Positions 1 through 15,039 are shown, numbered from the stretch's first letter. The stretch: DNA of 64,000 nt from Mortierella alpina (GCA_029449245.1 JANATF010000010.1:930001-994000), one strand, 5' to 3'. Notes: generated from the sequence alone by a model not told the origin. Translations and numbers: made by a program.

Positions 1-3000
1 ACGGATAGGTCGTCAACTCACTTGGCCGCGTTCATTACAGCGTATACTTTTGTCGCCAAAGTATATGATGAAATCCCAGAGCTTTTAATGACAGCACTGA
101 ATCAGATGGTGGATGCTGCTGTTGTCAACTTCACGAAAATGTCCACCTACGCCCGTATCGACTGCACAGTCGCAATCGAGAGGCTTCTCATCATGCTCTT
201 TCACAAAAGTGAGGGTGTTCTACGTGGCTTTATTGAGAAACTTAGTAAGTTCTAATCCGATGCTAACGCAGGACACTGCGGTATGGACGCACTGAGCCGG
301 TCGTTAACGGAGAACCGCATTCCATTGTCCTTCAATTTCAGCATACAAACTGCTCGTGTTTACGTCTGCAGATATTTCAAGGCCGAAGGCAACATCTTAC
401 AGAGGAAATGAGCAATCAACTGAGGACACAGCATGGCACTCGTATACCATTTATCTCTTCCTGTGGCGAAACTTATTCAAACCCACGTCCCTGAGCAAGG
501 AGCTGAACAGAGTCCATGAGGAAATCTCGATAGAAGAGCAGGAAAAGTTTCTGCGCATTGTTTATGGGTCCACCATGGAGTCATTTAAGCGCCTAGTGAC
601 GCTTTTAAACCTCTCCGTGTCGGATTCCGAGATGGACTTGGATGATGGCCCGTCTATGGATGCACTCCAGGTTCAGTCGACTAGCGATTCACCCATGGGG
701 CCCGCCTCTGGTGATATCGCCAAGATGCAGGCCAACTGCGCCAAGGATTTCATCATCTTTCAGAACTTGACAGAATTCTGGCAGATATTCCTACCCGAGA
801 TCCACCCTGACCTCTTTGCGCGATGGGCGTTCGTAATTGGCGACACTCTTATCGACCTCTCTGCTAGGCACCCGTTGGTAAGCGGGTTTTACAAAATGTT
901 TGCAACGTGCCTCCAGGTCTGTCAATCAATCTCTTTGTTTGCAGGGGCTATTCAGACAGGTCCGGTTATCAAGGTATGCCGTTTCTTCCTACCTATTTCA
1001 CCACTATATCTTAACGGTCCCTGTCCGCTCTATCGATTTCACAAGTACCTCCATCATGCAGCACTGACTTTTATTAACTTTTCACCAATAGGCCGAAGAC
1101 GAACTGGTGGACACCCAGCGAGCAGCAGCACTGTTCAGAAAATACATTCGGGAGGTGCTGGCAAGGTTGGAGCAGTACAAGGACGATCTGCTGGCTTCGT
1201 GTTTACATTTAGTCCTTTCAAGTCCCTCAGCTCTCACGGATTCGACAAGCATCATTGCACCCATACAGCTGGCACTCAAGCTTGGACTAGGCTATTTTCC
1301 TTTAGCATCCATTGGATTAGATGCCATCGAGCGCTGGATCGACATTGTCAATGGCGACCAAGACAGCTGGTTCGGTCGAGTCCTACCACCTCTCAATGAC
1401 TATCTCATGGTGCAGGTTACCTCAGTCGACGAGAAAGATGAGGCCGATACGATTGCTGTCAAGTCGAAGAAACGGATACCGTCACCGTATCAGACGTATA
1501 AAGCGGTCGCCAGAAGGGCATTCTTGCTTGTAAGTGATGCGGTTGCTTGATGCGATTTTAATGACATCTAGGCTACGTTGCGGTGTTCTTGACAAACTGT
1601 GGTACGTTATCCAACGCCAATATAGACATCTCCCGAGCAGATTCAATCCCTGCGTGATCTTCAGTTGCGCATCTTGAAACTCCTAGGCCGGCAAGCTCGA
1701 CACAGCAAACTGATTCTGGAAGGTCAGCTATCGCAGCAGGACGAATCGAAGAAAGTGTCATCAGACCTGTTAGCTTGGGACCCTGAGCCGCGTGTGAAGC
1801 TGAAAATCCCTTTTCAAGAAATGAAGATGGAGCTACAATTGGGTACGTTTGTACAGCGAGCATGTCAGTCCGGTTCTATGCGATAGTTGCTCATGCTGTG
1901 ATTCAATTATGTTTGAATGATTTAGATGAACTGCTCCCGCGCATTGTTGACCTTGCCGAAAACTCGCTCAATCGTCAGATCAAAGTTGCCAGCTGTGAGC
2001 TGTTACACTCTCTTGTGATTCTCATGATCGGCTCCAGCGCCTTTCGTGCTCGTGATGCACAGGACCCCAAAAAGGTATCGAGCTGATTCGGTTATTTTGC
2101 ACTGTGGGATGCGAAAGCGAAGCGGTTTTAATATCTGACCACCTGTAATGTTTTCACATCTTTCTGCAGAGCCCATTCCACAAGATATACCTGAAGGTGT
2201 TCCCCGCTCTACTACGCTTGGCAGTGGATGTTGACCAGGTGTCTCGATCACTTTATCGACCGCTCGTGTCGCAGCTAATTCATTGGTTGACGAACGGTGC
2301 CCAGTATGAAAACCCAGAGACCATTGCACTTTTGAGTTGCTGTATGGACGCTGCCTGTGATACTCTCGGACCATTGCGTGACTTTGGTGCCGAGTGTCTT
2401 GGGGAGTTCGTGAAATGGTCCGTCAAGCAATCGGCAACTTCCGCGGTATGTGGCCATTTCCGCTGTTGATCTATCATGCTTTAGAATGGTGCCTTTCTAA
2501 TGTTACTAATCCAACACGCCCTTGCCAAATAGTCGAGTTCTGTGAATGTAAAGTCGCTGTTAAAGCGCGTTTACAACCTTGCCTCTCATTCAAATCCCGC
2601 AAAGCGCCTGGGATCTGCACTAATCGTAAACCGGATATACAGGGTTTTCCGCGAGGAGACGCCTCTTGTAAATCAGTTCACAATGGAGTTACTCTATTGG
2701 ATGCTCTTCAGCTTAAAACTGGCCGAGGCTGATCATGCTGGGCTAGGAACGCATCAGCAATCACGTATGGCCATTACACACCTGCAGCGTATTATCAACG
2801 TCAAGGCAACCTTATTCCTCAAAGACTCGAAGGACCGGAGGCGCATCCCTGGTTTGGAGGCTGCCACTTTGGATAGCTTGGTGCAGTGGTTGCTCAGCGA
2901 AACGGCCAGGACAGAGGTAGAATACACACAGGTCTGTAGGGCGCTGTTTGATAGCTTTGTGACGCTGCTCCCACGTAAGTACACTGGGAGGTTTCCAGCA

Positions 3001-6000
3001 TTCAAACCTGCCAAAGTCATTGGTTCTTTGTCATTAATTCTCTTCTATTCTATGCATCTTTAGACAATCACACGCCGGGGTCATGGATCGGGTCAAAACT
3101 GTCGCTTGACCCGACATTTTTGTCCTCAACGTATGCTGTCGTCCAGCACGGCTCGGGGACTTTCTCGCAGCCAACAACGTATCAGAGATGGTGCTCGCAG
3201 CTTGCTTCAACATTAACTAACTGCATCTGGTTGTTGAGTCATCAAGGGAGCTCTGACTTGCTAGTCACGCAGCTCGAAAAGATGACGGTGTTTGCTGCTG
3301 CAGCCAAGTTTCTGGAAAAGTGTCTACTGTTTTCAAGGGCCTTGGCTAAAAATCAAATGACGACGCCGTTGACGGCTTCAGAGCGTATGCAGATCATGGA
3401 CCAGAATTTTCTCACGGCTCGGAAGGTGTTCTCCTTTGTGTCCCGCTTGGTCTCTCGAAGTGTCGACCGCGGTGAAAGGTCGTTGGTCCAAGAGCTCAAG
3501 TCATCCGGACTTCTTGGATCAAAATTGTTTTCTGTCTTTGCCGTGTGCCTCTTCAACCCCGATAGCATCGGAAATGATGAGCTGCTGAAGAGCGAGGAAG
3601 AGAAGATGGCACTGAACAGAGAGCTTGAGGCCAGTCTGAAGTCGTTCAGCAAACTGTCCGCTGATGATGTTCGATCATTTGGATCGGAGTTAATGGACGC
3701 TATATCATCGGACGATTTGAATCCGCTGGCGGTGTCGCCCGATATCAAAGGTACGTCGTAGTCCTTCTCAATGACATGCCAGGGTTTACAGTGTGCTCAC
3801 ATGGTTGTGTCACGCTTAGGTCAGGAACCCATAAAGAGCAAGGCAGTTCTAGACGGAATCGAGTTGGTTCAGCGGTGCAATCTGCTGGAGATTATGTTTA
3901 ATGGATCAAGCAATGAAGCCAACCAGTACATCGAGTCGCTACACAACACGTTCATGAGGATGCAAGAGACCCAAGATCCTCTGTGGATCGACTATTGTAG
4001 TTCGCTTTTGCGACTTTCCCTTGCAGAGCGCCAATCGCGGCATGGATTATGGGAGTACCTGTTGGTAAGGATGGGTATCGACTTGCAATGAGATCATTTG
4101 AAGAGCCCATGCAAGCTACTGATCTTCAGTAAACCGTCATGCTTTAGGATTCTAAAAATGCTAATGCCGCCAAGATGACCTATCTTAAGTATTCGGGCGA
4201 GATCAACCGACAGCTTGCGATTCATTTTTCGGACTTGTCGCCCTTGTTGTCGCAGTCGGCCAAGTCGAGTCCATTGCTCCTTGATATCTGGACCAACTTT
4301 TTGGACTATCTCTTTTCTCATCCTGAACTGACAAAGGAGAGAGAGGGCTTCCTTGATATGGTGAGACAAAGGTTTATTTTGTCCGCTACTACATCTAATA
4401 CTTTGGATTGATGTATGCCGTTAGCTAACTCATTTTACTCCGTTTACACACTGCTTTCTAGTTGACAAAGGATTTTTCTGCTTTGGAGAGCATGTAAGTG
4501 TTTTGGCATTACAGTGCTAAGAACCGTGAACCGTATCGTGACTGAAGTTCTGACATTGAGCTGTGTCTTTGTAGAGTTGAGACGCTTGGCAAGGACCAGG
4601 TCACCACCATCATTGCGTTGTGGAAAAGACTGGTGGCACTCAGTCCTCGGATTCTCAGAATGTCAAAATCAACTGCATTTGTCAGCTACTTCTTCAAGGT
4701 TTATCAGGGATTTTTTGAGCGCGATACTGAAAAGAGGGAGTATCTGACCTTACCGATCATGTCAGAGGCATTCCCTATTCTGCCTGTATTCCTTTCCTAT
4801 CCCGGATCAAGAACTGCAGAGGTGGGTTGAACGACGAAGCCGCCTATTGATAGCAGAGACCATGACCTCGTTAACATTGCTCATTCGCACGTCCCAATTC
4901 TCCAGTTCGAATCCGTATTCAATAGGGCTATCATGAATATGCTACCGATGTCGTCTATGGAGTACGAGCGCGGAAGTACAAGGTAACCTAGATCCTAGCG
5001 CAATTGAAGGGAAAAAAGTTCTGAAAAAAAGAAAATGTCTGATCGTTGTTTGGTTCTGTGATTAGGTTCAAAGATTATATTGCGGCTCTTGATCTTGTTC
5101 TCAAGGCCTTGGTGTTATCGTCCAGTATCAATTTGTTCAAGACTCTAATGGGGGTGGCGATCCGTGAATCGAACCATCCGCATATGGAGGAGATCCAGCG
5201 GTTCATCTCTTCGTTTGCCCTCAAACTGCCTCTTTCAAAGTTCTTGGAGGTCGCACGATACTGTTTCGAGTAAGAGTCCCGGATAGCAGATAACGTCCAT
5301 TAATTTTGCTGCAGAAGACTCTACCTCTACCCTGTACCATTCTAATGGCGTTTATTATCTGCAATCTATAGCGAGTTCCTCAAGCGAACACATTCCGACG
5401 AGCACAGACGCAACATAGTGCATCAAGTCCTATTACCCATCTTGAAAACTGTCCCGCCTTTGAGTGTTACAGAATTCTACGTTTTGCACATCGTCAAGAT
5501 CATGGGCGTCGTGAAGCAGGATCCGCCGCGATCGACAGATGTTGATATCCGGCGGGATTACATTGAGCGCGGTTGCTGCTACGATCTCATTCATGTGCTC
5601 TATATGAGGTTACCCTCCGAGCTCGTGAACACGAAAGACAGCCGGATCGTGGACGCATTCGCAAAAGGCAAAGCCGCAACTGGCAAGGAACTGACTGTTG
5701 AGGTCTTCAGGACTGCCAATGCGGCCAAGTTCAAGCAGGATGCAGTAAGCGCACGTAGCTAGGGTGACGAAAGGTGTATTTCTCAGAGATGTCCATACTC
5801 ACTCTATGAGTATATATTGTTGTTGTTTCAGAATTCCCTAACACCCGAAGCGGCAGCTCTCCGGGATGACTTTAAGCGAGCGGCCTATAATGCCCTTGCT
5901 GCAGCCATTCTGTGCACGCAACGGAAAGAGGACTTTTTTCGCCAGTTTCTCTTCCGAGATAACGAGGTCAAAAAGGAGTTTGTCTGGGAGAATATCGTTG

Positions 6001-9000
6001 ATCTCACGGCAAGTCATCACCTTGTTTTCATGGATCGATATTCGTCAATCGGCGGGGGTCTTTTATTCTTATGCTCTTTTCGTATTCATTGGTATTAGGC
6101 ACACTATCGCTTCGAACAAATTCTTTCTGGTCCACTTGTCAAGTCACGGCTCTCTGATCTTCGCTCCAAGTCATTGAACCCAAACAAGACGTGAGTAAAC
6201 TTGTAGTACTCAGGTATGGACATGGTTATTGTTTCGCAACTACCTGTCGCTTATGCATTTTTTCCGCATCTCTCGTTGTAGGTACAACTCGAAGTATAAG
6301 TATCTATCGTCGCAGTATCTCCGTGACAGCAGTTTATCGCAGGTGAGTGAAGTCAGCGCAACTATGAAGGGGATTGGTAGCGTTGTATGCATCCTAACAA
6401 TGGTTAATAACGGCTTATAGAGTGTTGGCGTTCTTGACGATAACGTTTATGTGGATCAGGAAAGCGACTCACGAGACGAAACTGATGGATCTTCTGAGGC
6501 AGAATTAATGACCAGTCCTATTGACCCCTCAAAGGCAGCCGAGGTCAAACATGAGGACAGGTGAGAGTGCTTTTTACTGTTGTATCGCGAGTGTCCTTGC
6601 ATACCGCGGATTACTATTTCATACGCTGACCTGTAAACCACGGTGGGTAATCTTATTTCTATCAGGCGAATAGAGCCGGAGCAAACACTAGAACTTGATG
6701 CCATCAACTCCAACCCGTGCATGAAAATGATTCTGCTCATTATCAAAGAACTTCACTTAAGCATAACTCCCCCGCCCAAGGAAATGGCTAAGGAAGAGAG
6801 TACCATGCCTTCGTGGATGAAGGACGTTTACAGGAAGCTCACCCATCCCAGTAAGTAACCCAGTTGATGTCACTGGCTTGATTCAAGAGTTCCTCGCCTC
6901 TGACAATTCCTCTCGCGCTGCCGTAGACACTGCCCTTAACATTCGATTGTTCCTGGCAAAAATGATTATTAACATGCCGGAGGCTTTTGAGATGTATGCA
7001 TACACCTGGATTCGGCCATTGATGAGGCTTGCGATCGAAGGCGAGTCGTATGGTGAAGCCATGAATTACTTTGTCCGGGTAGGAACAATGGGTGGCACTT
7101 CTTCGACTCAGAGACTCTCTCTCACGTCCTTTGCACTACAACTAACGGTAACTGTCATGCTCCTTAGGACTTATGCGTACTCATTGTCGTTTGGGGTGAA
7201 TCAGTCAAGCTGGCGGACGTTTATGCGGATCGCGTCCTGCTTCTCAGTTTCATGGTAAATTTCAGAGATGAGTACATCTGTCAAGGGTGATAGCCTGTGT
7301 GAGCGAAGGTATCTGATCATATTTCTGCTACAATGTAGACCTATCTGATGAAACACTGTCATCATGAGCAACGGCAGTACTTAAAGGACAACATCGACCT
7401 AGTCAAAGGTGTTTTCGAGAATTGGTCGAACATCGCGATCGTTCCGACGGTTAGTGATTGTAGTGAATGCTTTTTCTGTTTGGAGAAGTATGTACGAAGA
7501 ATCTTTAAGAAATATCGAGTTACCAATGTTGTCTCCATCACATACTCTTAGACGGTCATCTACAACAACTTCAAAAGTATCAAGGACGACAAAACAAATG
7601 TCACTGGAATCCAGCTTTTGGGTATTGTCCTCACACACGATAATCCACCATTCTACAAAGGACCTGAAATTGATCTTGGCACATTGAACGAGGAAGAGTA
7701 CTATCAGACCCTCGTGCGCAACATGGGCAGCTCACATAAGCCTGTATATACTTCAACGGCCGAGGTATGTGGTCTGGTCCTGGCGTACATGAAGAGGCAC
7801 AACGTCTTGATCGAAGAGTTTCAAGAGCTGGTGACTAGGAAGGTATGTTGAGTGCCGTGATTTATTATGGTTGTATCGAGTGCATGACCAAATGTTATAT
7901 TCACTCACTGTATCCTATCGATAGCTCTTTGAATTACTGGTTCCCTCTGCGGGATCAGGGTCGCGTTCCAAGAGCGGTAATGTAGTTGTGCACTTCCTGA
8001 ACAGCTTGCACAAAGTTCAGTTGAACTATCCAGAGATCACGGATACCTTTGGACCTAGAATTCTCTTCCTGTTCCCACAACTGCTCGGCGAAGAGCGGGC
8101 GTTAGCGCTGGAGATTCTTGCAGGTAGGGCTGCTTATTTGCCAGATCTATTCCAGTCCCTCCAGGGCTTGAATTTTCTAGGCTGCCTAAGGCACAGGTGA
8201 GGATGAACTTGTGAACTTGAGCGTGACAAGGCTTCCGTATACCGGCCCTTTTTAACGGCGTTGGCACTCACTTGTTTCACTGTTCTCACGTTTTCATAGG
8301 GATGAAGCGACGCAATTTGCTGCTCTTTCCATTATATATGGTCTGTGGGAGTCACTTGAGGCGAGTCAAATCATGTATTTCCTGGACACTCTTGTCCTCG
8401 AGTTTTCTTCTCATTCAAGTATGGAGTGCCGGGTAAGTGCAGTCATTGTCCTTGTAGGGATATCGTTGATTTGAAACGACCGCTGACAAGATACTGGTGT
8501 CCAATGTCACCTTGATATTTCAGAAATTGTATTACTCGATTCTCATGGTGCTCTTCGACAAGCAAGCCCATACTCCGATGGTGGCAGGCGTTCTTCGCAC
8601 TCAGCTATTGTGCGGTCTTGGAGATTCGAGCGAGTCGATCCGCCACACGATTGTTGAGTTTTGGTACGACAAGAACCGACTTCCTGCCGACACGTTTCTT
8701 CGGCTGCAGGAGCTCGTTGGGTAAGGTCTGGTGCTAGTGTGTGTAGCCCGTCTTTCTTTTTCTTTCAATTGTTTAAACCAAACTGAGATGGATACGGAAT
8801 TCTCTCTTTAGAAACATGTACGACACTCAGGCCGAGGACAAGTTCTTGAGCTATGCAACATATATGCTGTTGGACCGCACCAAGAAGAGCTCTGATTACA
8901 CCGAACCCATCTTTGCAGATCCGCTACCCAACGCAAAGTTCAGCGACGGTTACGCCAACATCGATACTTCCTGGAGGAACACTGCAGCGATGACTCCGTT

Positions 9001-12000
9001 GTTCGTCCCTACTCAGCAAAGCCAGTCTCAGGTGCGCATATGTCTCATTCTCTTGCACTTTTCTAACAGATATGTACCACGCACTAAAACAAGGCTCACT
9101 TTTTTGCATGTATAGGATATGCGTCGCGAAGGAACATTGGGCGACGATGAATTGCGGGCAACCCAGTCTACTTTTGATTTCAGTATGACTATGGATGGAG
9201 GAGCACCTGGAATCAGATCACAGTTAGGAGGAACAGCGAACTCAAGCTCGACGTTACTATTCAGAAGCACGTCTATGCAGAACTCTGGCGTAATCGATTC
9301 GTCTCAACAGTAAGTTTTTGGTGAAGAGACTCCTTGGGGCCTAGCATGTTCGGCAAATTCTCAAGCTTATAACGTCGTGCTGTCTTCCTTATTAGGTCCG
9401 TGTCCACTGTTAGCCAGAAATATCGCGGACTGCAGCATCGCCGACTCGCCACTGATCAAGTGGGTGATATCCAGCGATTCAAGCGTGCATGGGAGACCAA
9501 GATGAACACTCGGATGCAAGCTGCTGTCGACAAAGAAAATGCGAGAGCCAAGAGTGTTTCTATGATAAGAAAGTACAGAGGCGGCGATCTGCCCGATATT
9601 CAGATCTCGTACTCAGATATCATTCGACCGCTACAAAGTCTGGCAGAGTTAGACGTGGAGGTTTGCAGGATGCTATTCAGCAAATTGGTCACAGGTCTAA
9701 TGGCGCAAGCTGATTCGTTTATAGAGGTGGTAAGTAACGCGCGAAGTCTACAGCCTGAATGGATAACATTACAGAAATGTTAACTTGGAGAGTCATCTTA
9801 ATTGAACTTTCATTGGATATAGGAGGACGATGCCATCACGTTCAAAGATGGCTTGGTCGACAGTCTGAAGCGCATGCTTGAGAGATCCACTGCGCTCTTT
9901 GCACCTTTCATCGGCTGCATTCTTCGAATTTGCCACGACTACGGCGAGGCTGATGTACCTGCAGAGCTGATATCAAAAGTTGCTATCCGCAGTTCGAATC
10001 AGCATCTTGGCATCATCCTTCTCGAGAAGCAAATACAGCACTTAGAGCCCAAGGAGCGATCTGCTAAGCGACAAAAGACAGGAGCGCCTGGACAACATGA
10101 CCCAAAACAGCATAGCTGGAATGAGCTCGCTCGGGTCTACAAGTCGATTGACGAAAAGGATGTCTACAAGAGCATATGCGAGAGTAGAGTCGCCTCTAAG
10201 GAGCTGGATTACACTGCACGAGCGATTGAAGCTGAGGTCTTGGGAGACTATGGACGGGCTGCTGAAGTGTATTTTGAAGCCATCGACAAGTATTATTCAC
10301 AAGAAATCGAGATCGATGAAATCGAGCGGGGCATTTGGGCGCAAGGGCGCCTGGAGTGCCTGGAATATCTGGGCGAATGGAATAACCTGGAAGCCAACAT
10401 GATGGCAGATCTGGACAACGACCCCCGCGAGGTATGGTCAGAGGACTACCAGGATCCCTATTTACATTTCTACTTGACAACATATCTCAAGCTGGTAGAT
10501 GGCAAGGAAGAAGACGGAATGTTGACGGCATGGAGCTCCGAAAATCCTAATCCGCTCTTCCGCTTTATCGACCGAGCCATGAACAATCCTGCCCATCGAC
10601 AGATCCTCACGACGCAATTCCAACCAGGTATGCTATCGTCGGTTTCATCAACGACGAAAGTTAAGTTGTGTGCAATGTTATTTCTAACATTCAAAGCCGA
10701 TGTTCGGCAACGCTTTACACATAGAGCTCGCATTAACAGCGCTTCTCGGAAAGGACTACAAGCAGGCATCTCACTTTGTTCGACAGTCTTACGAGAGATT
10801 TTTATCGATTTGGTCAAATCTCCATCCGCTTTCAACGAGGCCTCGTCTGCACGAACTGGCTGGACTACAACGGGTAAGCGCGGGCACATCGCTAGTTTGG
10901 TAGTAATATTAGTTTGAGGCTGATCACCCGATTTGTTGTCTACCGTTATTAGATTGTTGAGTTGGAAGAGTTTCTGGACGGGATCGACACTGTTCTGCAG
11001 TCTTCCACGAATAATCCTTTCCTATCTCTCCTTTCCAAATGGGAGCGTCGATACCCAGGCAAGACCACGGATACAATGGTTACCTGGCACAATGTTCTTG
11101 ACGATCGATCGCTTATGATTCGAAGGCTTGAGGAGCATGTTCCGGTAAGTGCAAAGGTCTACTATCCTACCATATGGGTAAATCATCTATCACTCAGTGA
11201 TTTATAGAAGCAACTGGTGGCTATTTTGCTAACAAACTGTGCCTCCCATCATAGTACTCGAGGAAACAAGAAAGCTTGGTCAAGAAACATCGCATACACA
11301 ATCTTTTGAAATTGTCGGCCGCGGCTCGAGAACAAGGGAACTTTCTCGTGGCCGAAAACTGCATTATGTCCATGCAAGGATTAAGTGCATCAGCTTATGA
11401 CATATATGCCAGCCAGCTAAAGCTGAATCTCACCAAGATCGCTATTGAGCTGGATCGTAGCAAAAAAGCGGACCTCTTAATGGATACACTTACGGATTTC
11501 GATGAGCGGCTGGTAAGTATTTCTGTAACCTTGAAATTTCAGAACCGCATTCAATTGTCCCCTAACATGAGCGAGCCCTTCATTACTTTTCGGTCACTTG
11601 TAGACGAATACGCGAGAATCTGATTCCTCGCAGCTTGTGAGTTTACAGTTGCTTGGTAGCAAGGCCTACGGTCAGCTGCGCGATCTTATTGCGGACGATA
11701 AGGGAGTTCTCGAACGCGTAGAATCGAGTGCCTGGGCTCAAAGAGTTCTTGCAAAAAATCCCAGAGCAAGCATTCCTCAGGAGCTTCAGCATCGGGGATA
11801 CAATTGCCTTCAAACAGCTGCAGCCGTAGAGACTGGTGAAAAGGTACTGCTTGCGCTAGTCCAGCACTGTAAGGGTTATCATTCAGTAAGGGCGTTGACT
11901 GACACGTGTGTCCGCACTTCTTTTTATTTTTTTATTTTGGGTCATAGATGGCAAAGAAGTTGCGCTTGACAACAGCTAGCTACTGTGACAAGATCTTGAG

Positions 12001-15000
12001 ACACTACGAAAGTGAGGACAAGGGGTCGCCAACTTTGGTAAGGCAGGCACGTATAATTCGTGGATTACTAAACGCCTGCGTGTTGTACGTTCCGTTCTGA
12101 CGACTATCTCCGTGCTCCTATGATATATCCAACAGAACAACAAATACTTGGACTTGTATGCCAACCTTGTGGTCAAGAACACGCTGAAGTCCATGCAGGA
12201 TGAGGAGACTGGAGCCACTGAACTCTTCCCACGTCTGCTTCAAATCATCGAAATCTACCCTTCCAGCCAGAAACCGTTCACAGAACTGGTCAGTGCTTTG
12301 ATTTTGAGCACGCAGCATGCGGACTACATCCTTACTACTCTGATATTGACCGCTTGTTTGTCTGCGACGGGAATGGGAACGTTGTAGGTGACAGAATTCA
12401 CAGGATGCTGGACGTTTGTCCGATGGATCCAGCAGCTGGTAGCTGTTCTCGACAAACCAATTGGTGCCTGTGTGATGCCCATACTCTCGGCCGTATGTCC
12501 TATTTGTGATATTCTCTTATGGTTCTAGCTGATGTGCCATGTTGCTGATGGTTTAACCAACCGTCCCGTTCTTTTTAGATTGCGCAACAATACCCCAACG
12601 CGCTCTACTATCCCCTCACTATCAGCTCTGAGAATTTCACCTTTGAAAACAGCAGCTCGGGACAAAAGCGCAAGACTGATGTTGCTACTTTGAAAAAGGC
12701 GGTCTACTCGCCCTTGAAGGAGGATTTCATCTTTGAGCTGCGCCGTCTGACGAACCCTGACCATCTTCTCAAGGACTGGCTGGAGCAGACAGTGGTAAGC
12801 ATTAACGCAATTAAGCATTGCTATGATAAACAGTCAGTGGTTCGGTGCTCTAAGTTAGACTGTGATACACATACAACCTATTATTAGGCACTGTTCCAGA
12901 GCAAGACAAGGAACGCGGAGCAAGTAGTGGCATTGTATCAAGATCTCCATCGCCTAGTGTTGGATGTCAATAATCCTCGCCTGGGATCGATCGCAAAAGC
13001 GTTTGCTGCCAAACATGGCGCAAAATTGGAGAGCCTCTGCGGTAAGCGATGACGACCAAATTCCTCGGTCTCCGTTTATCTTGGTCTACTGTATGCCGAT
13101 CTAACATGCGTGTACTGTTCCTTCAATAGGCAAGAGTGGGCAGCGGTTGGTCACAATAAGCAACAAAGATTTCAACGCGCATGTAATCAAGTATTGCAGG
13201 ACTGAGATTCTGAACAAGGACATACCCAAGAAACACGGCGAAGGGGATCTGTTGAAGTCGTATTCACCTTGGTAATTGTTGATCGCTGACTATTAGATTG
13301 CCTTGATTACCACATGCGTACCGTTACCCATCTCTCATAACATATCATAATACCTTTGTAACAGGTTGAACTCGTTCCAGTCCACTGACCATGAAGGGGT
13401 TATCGACATTCCCGGACAACACACGGGTCTAACACCACCTCATGGTCAACAGATGGCCACCATAGTCAGGTTTGATCAGAGAGTGCTGGCCATGAGCTCG
13501 ATTCGCAAGCCAAAACGTATCTCTATTCTCGGAAGCGACGAGAAGGAACACTTGTTTCTGGTCAAGGTAAGGTTTTCTTTAGCTACAGCCTACAAATTGC
13601 TTGAGGGATGATGACATGCACAGCGGCCTGATATGCGATGTGATTTTGTCTTGAATGTGATAGGGCGGGGAGGATCTTCGTCTGGACCAACGCATCCAGC
13701 AGCTCTTTAGCCTGATGAACGACATCATGCACAAAGACCCTCAGTGTTCTCAGCAGAATATCAGCGTCGCAACGTATAAGGTTGTACCAATGTCTGGCTC
13801 ACTCGGTATTCTGGAATGGGTCGATAACACTAAACCATTGCGGCATTGCATTGAAGGCGAGGTATCGCCGAAGGATTCTTGGAAGCGAACTCAGGAACAG
13901 CACAACCGGTTTGTGGCGTCCTTCAAAGGGGACATGATGGGTAAGATGAATAGTGTGACGACTGAGAGATTTTTCTCAAGACTATGGCGTTCTTACGTCC
14001 AGTACGCTGTGCCATGTTTCCGACAGTCTATTAACAAGGGTGCTATGTTCTTGTGATGTCGTGTTGGATCACTAGGCTACTATAACTTGTTCATGCATGC
14101 CCCGCGTGAGAAGGTTGTCAAGCATATGGATAGTTTGTTCAGCCAGATGCGGGACGACTGTCTTAAGCAATCAGTTGCTAGGCTTGCGGCGTCTCCCGAG
14201 GCGTTCCTCATGCTCCGTTCCGAGTTTGCAAAGAGCTTGGCTGCGATCAACGTGTGCTCATACATCCTTGGCATTGGAGATCGTCACTTGGAGAACTTTT
14301 TGCTGGACATGTCGAACGGGTGCCTAATTCCGATCGACTTTGGTCATGCGTTCGGCTCGGCGACCGAGGTACTACCGGTGCCCGAGTTGGTGCCATTCCG
14401 TCTTACGCGGCAGCTGGAAGGGTTCCTAAAGCCTTTGGGAATCAAGGGCCTGCTCGAACATCCGATGGTGTGCATCATGAAGGCTTTGCAGAGCAAGAAG
14501 GAGGTGATCCTCAACACTATGGATATTTTCGTCAAAGAGCCGCTGCTTGACTGGCGATCGCATGCCTTGAAGCAGGCGAGAGAGCAGCGTATGTTTGTTT
14601 GGATATGCCAATCTGCCAGTTTTTCTTGAAGGAGTGTGAACGTCTTTGTGGATACTTTGGTCTGACATTGGTCTGTTTGTGCTACTGTTCTCCTGTATTA
14701 GATAAACGAGGAGCAAACATGGAGTCGTTTGAGATTGACGAGAACAGTGTAGCACCGCCAGCGTGGTACCTGCAGCAGAAGATCGACATTGCACGTAAGA
14801 AGCTGGAGGGGTACAATCCGAGCTATCTGACGGTGCGCGAGCTGACGAGCGGACACCTCAACAAGCCGTATCTGCCGGCACTCACCAAGATTGCGATAGG
14901 CGACAAGAAGGATAATGTGCGGGCGCGCCATGGGGAGGTCTGTGCCGGAGTGCAGGCCCAGATCGAGTGTCTGATCGACATGGCCACGGATTCTGATCTC

Positions 15001-15039
15001 CTGGGTCGCACCTGGGTTGGGTGGTCCTCCTGGATCTAG
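1..15039 (+). CDS. PRKDC: DNA-dependent protein kinase catalytic subunit (DNA-PKcs), 5'-partial
   Basis: Giant PI3K-like Ser/Thr kinase that binds Ku at DNA ends in non-homologous end joining. The N-terminal end lies upstream of the window. Dozens of short exons separated mostly by 50-150 nt introns encode HEAT-like helices, then the FAT region (about 9.4-12 kb), kinase domain and FATC. Kinase-region exons read as 13130-13271, 13365-13566, 13664-13940, 14076-14588 and 14702-15039. Visible motifs are FLVKGGEDLR with the ATP-binding Lys, the catalytic loop GIGDRHLENF (14270) and IDFGHAFG with the metal-binding Asp (14333). The end LGRTWVGWSSWI matches the DNA-PKcs FATC rather than that of ATM, ATR or TOR. 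A TPLFVPTQQSQSQ stretch (8990-9030), ATQSTFDFSMT and GDLPDIQ (9582) match the vertebrate phosphorylation-cluster region in order. The 5' exons are less certain than the 3' ones. Family assignment is very secure. Confidence 0.95.

Noticed and set aside
4895-4930. GTTCGAATCC resembles a tRNA B box
   Set aside because: No matching A box or acceptor stem pairs with it at the right distance, and the stretch fits an exon of the DNA-PKcs gene.
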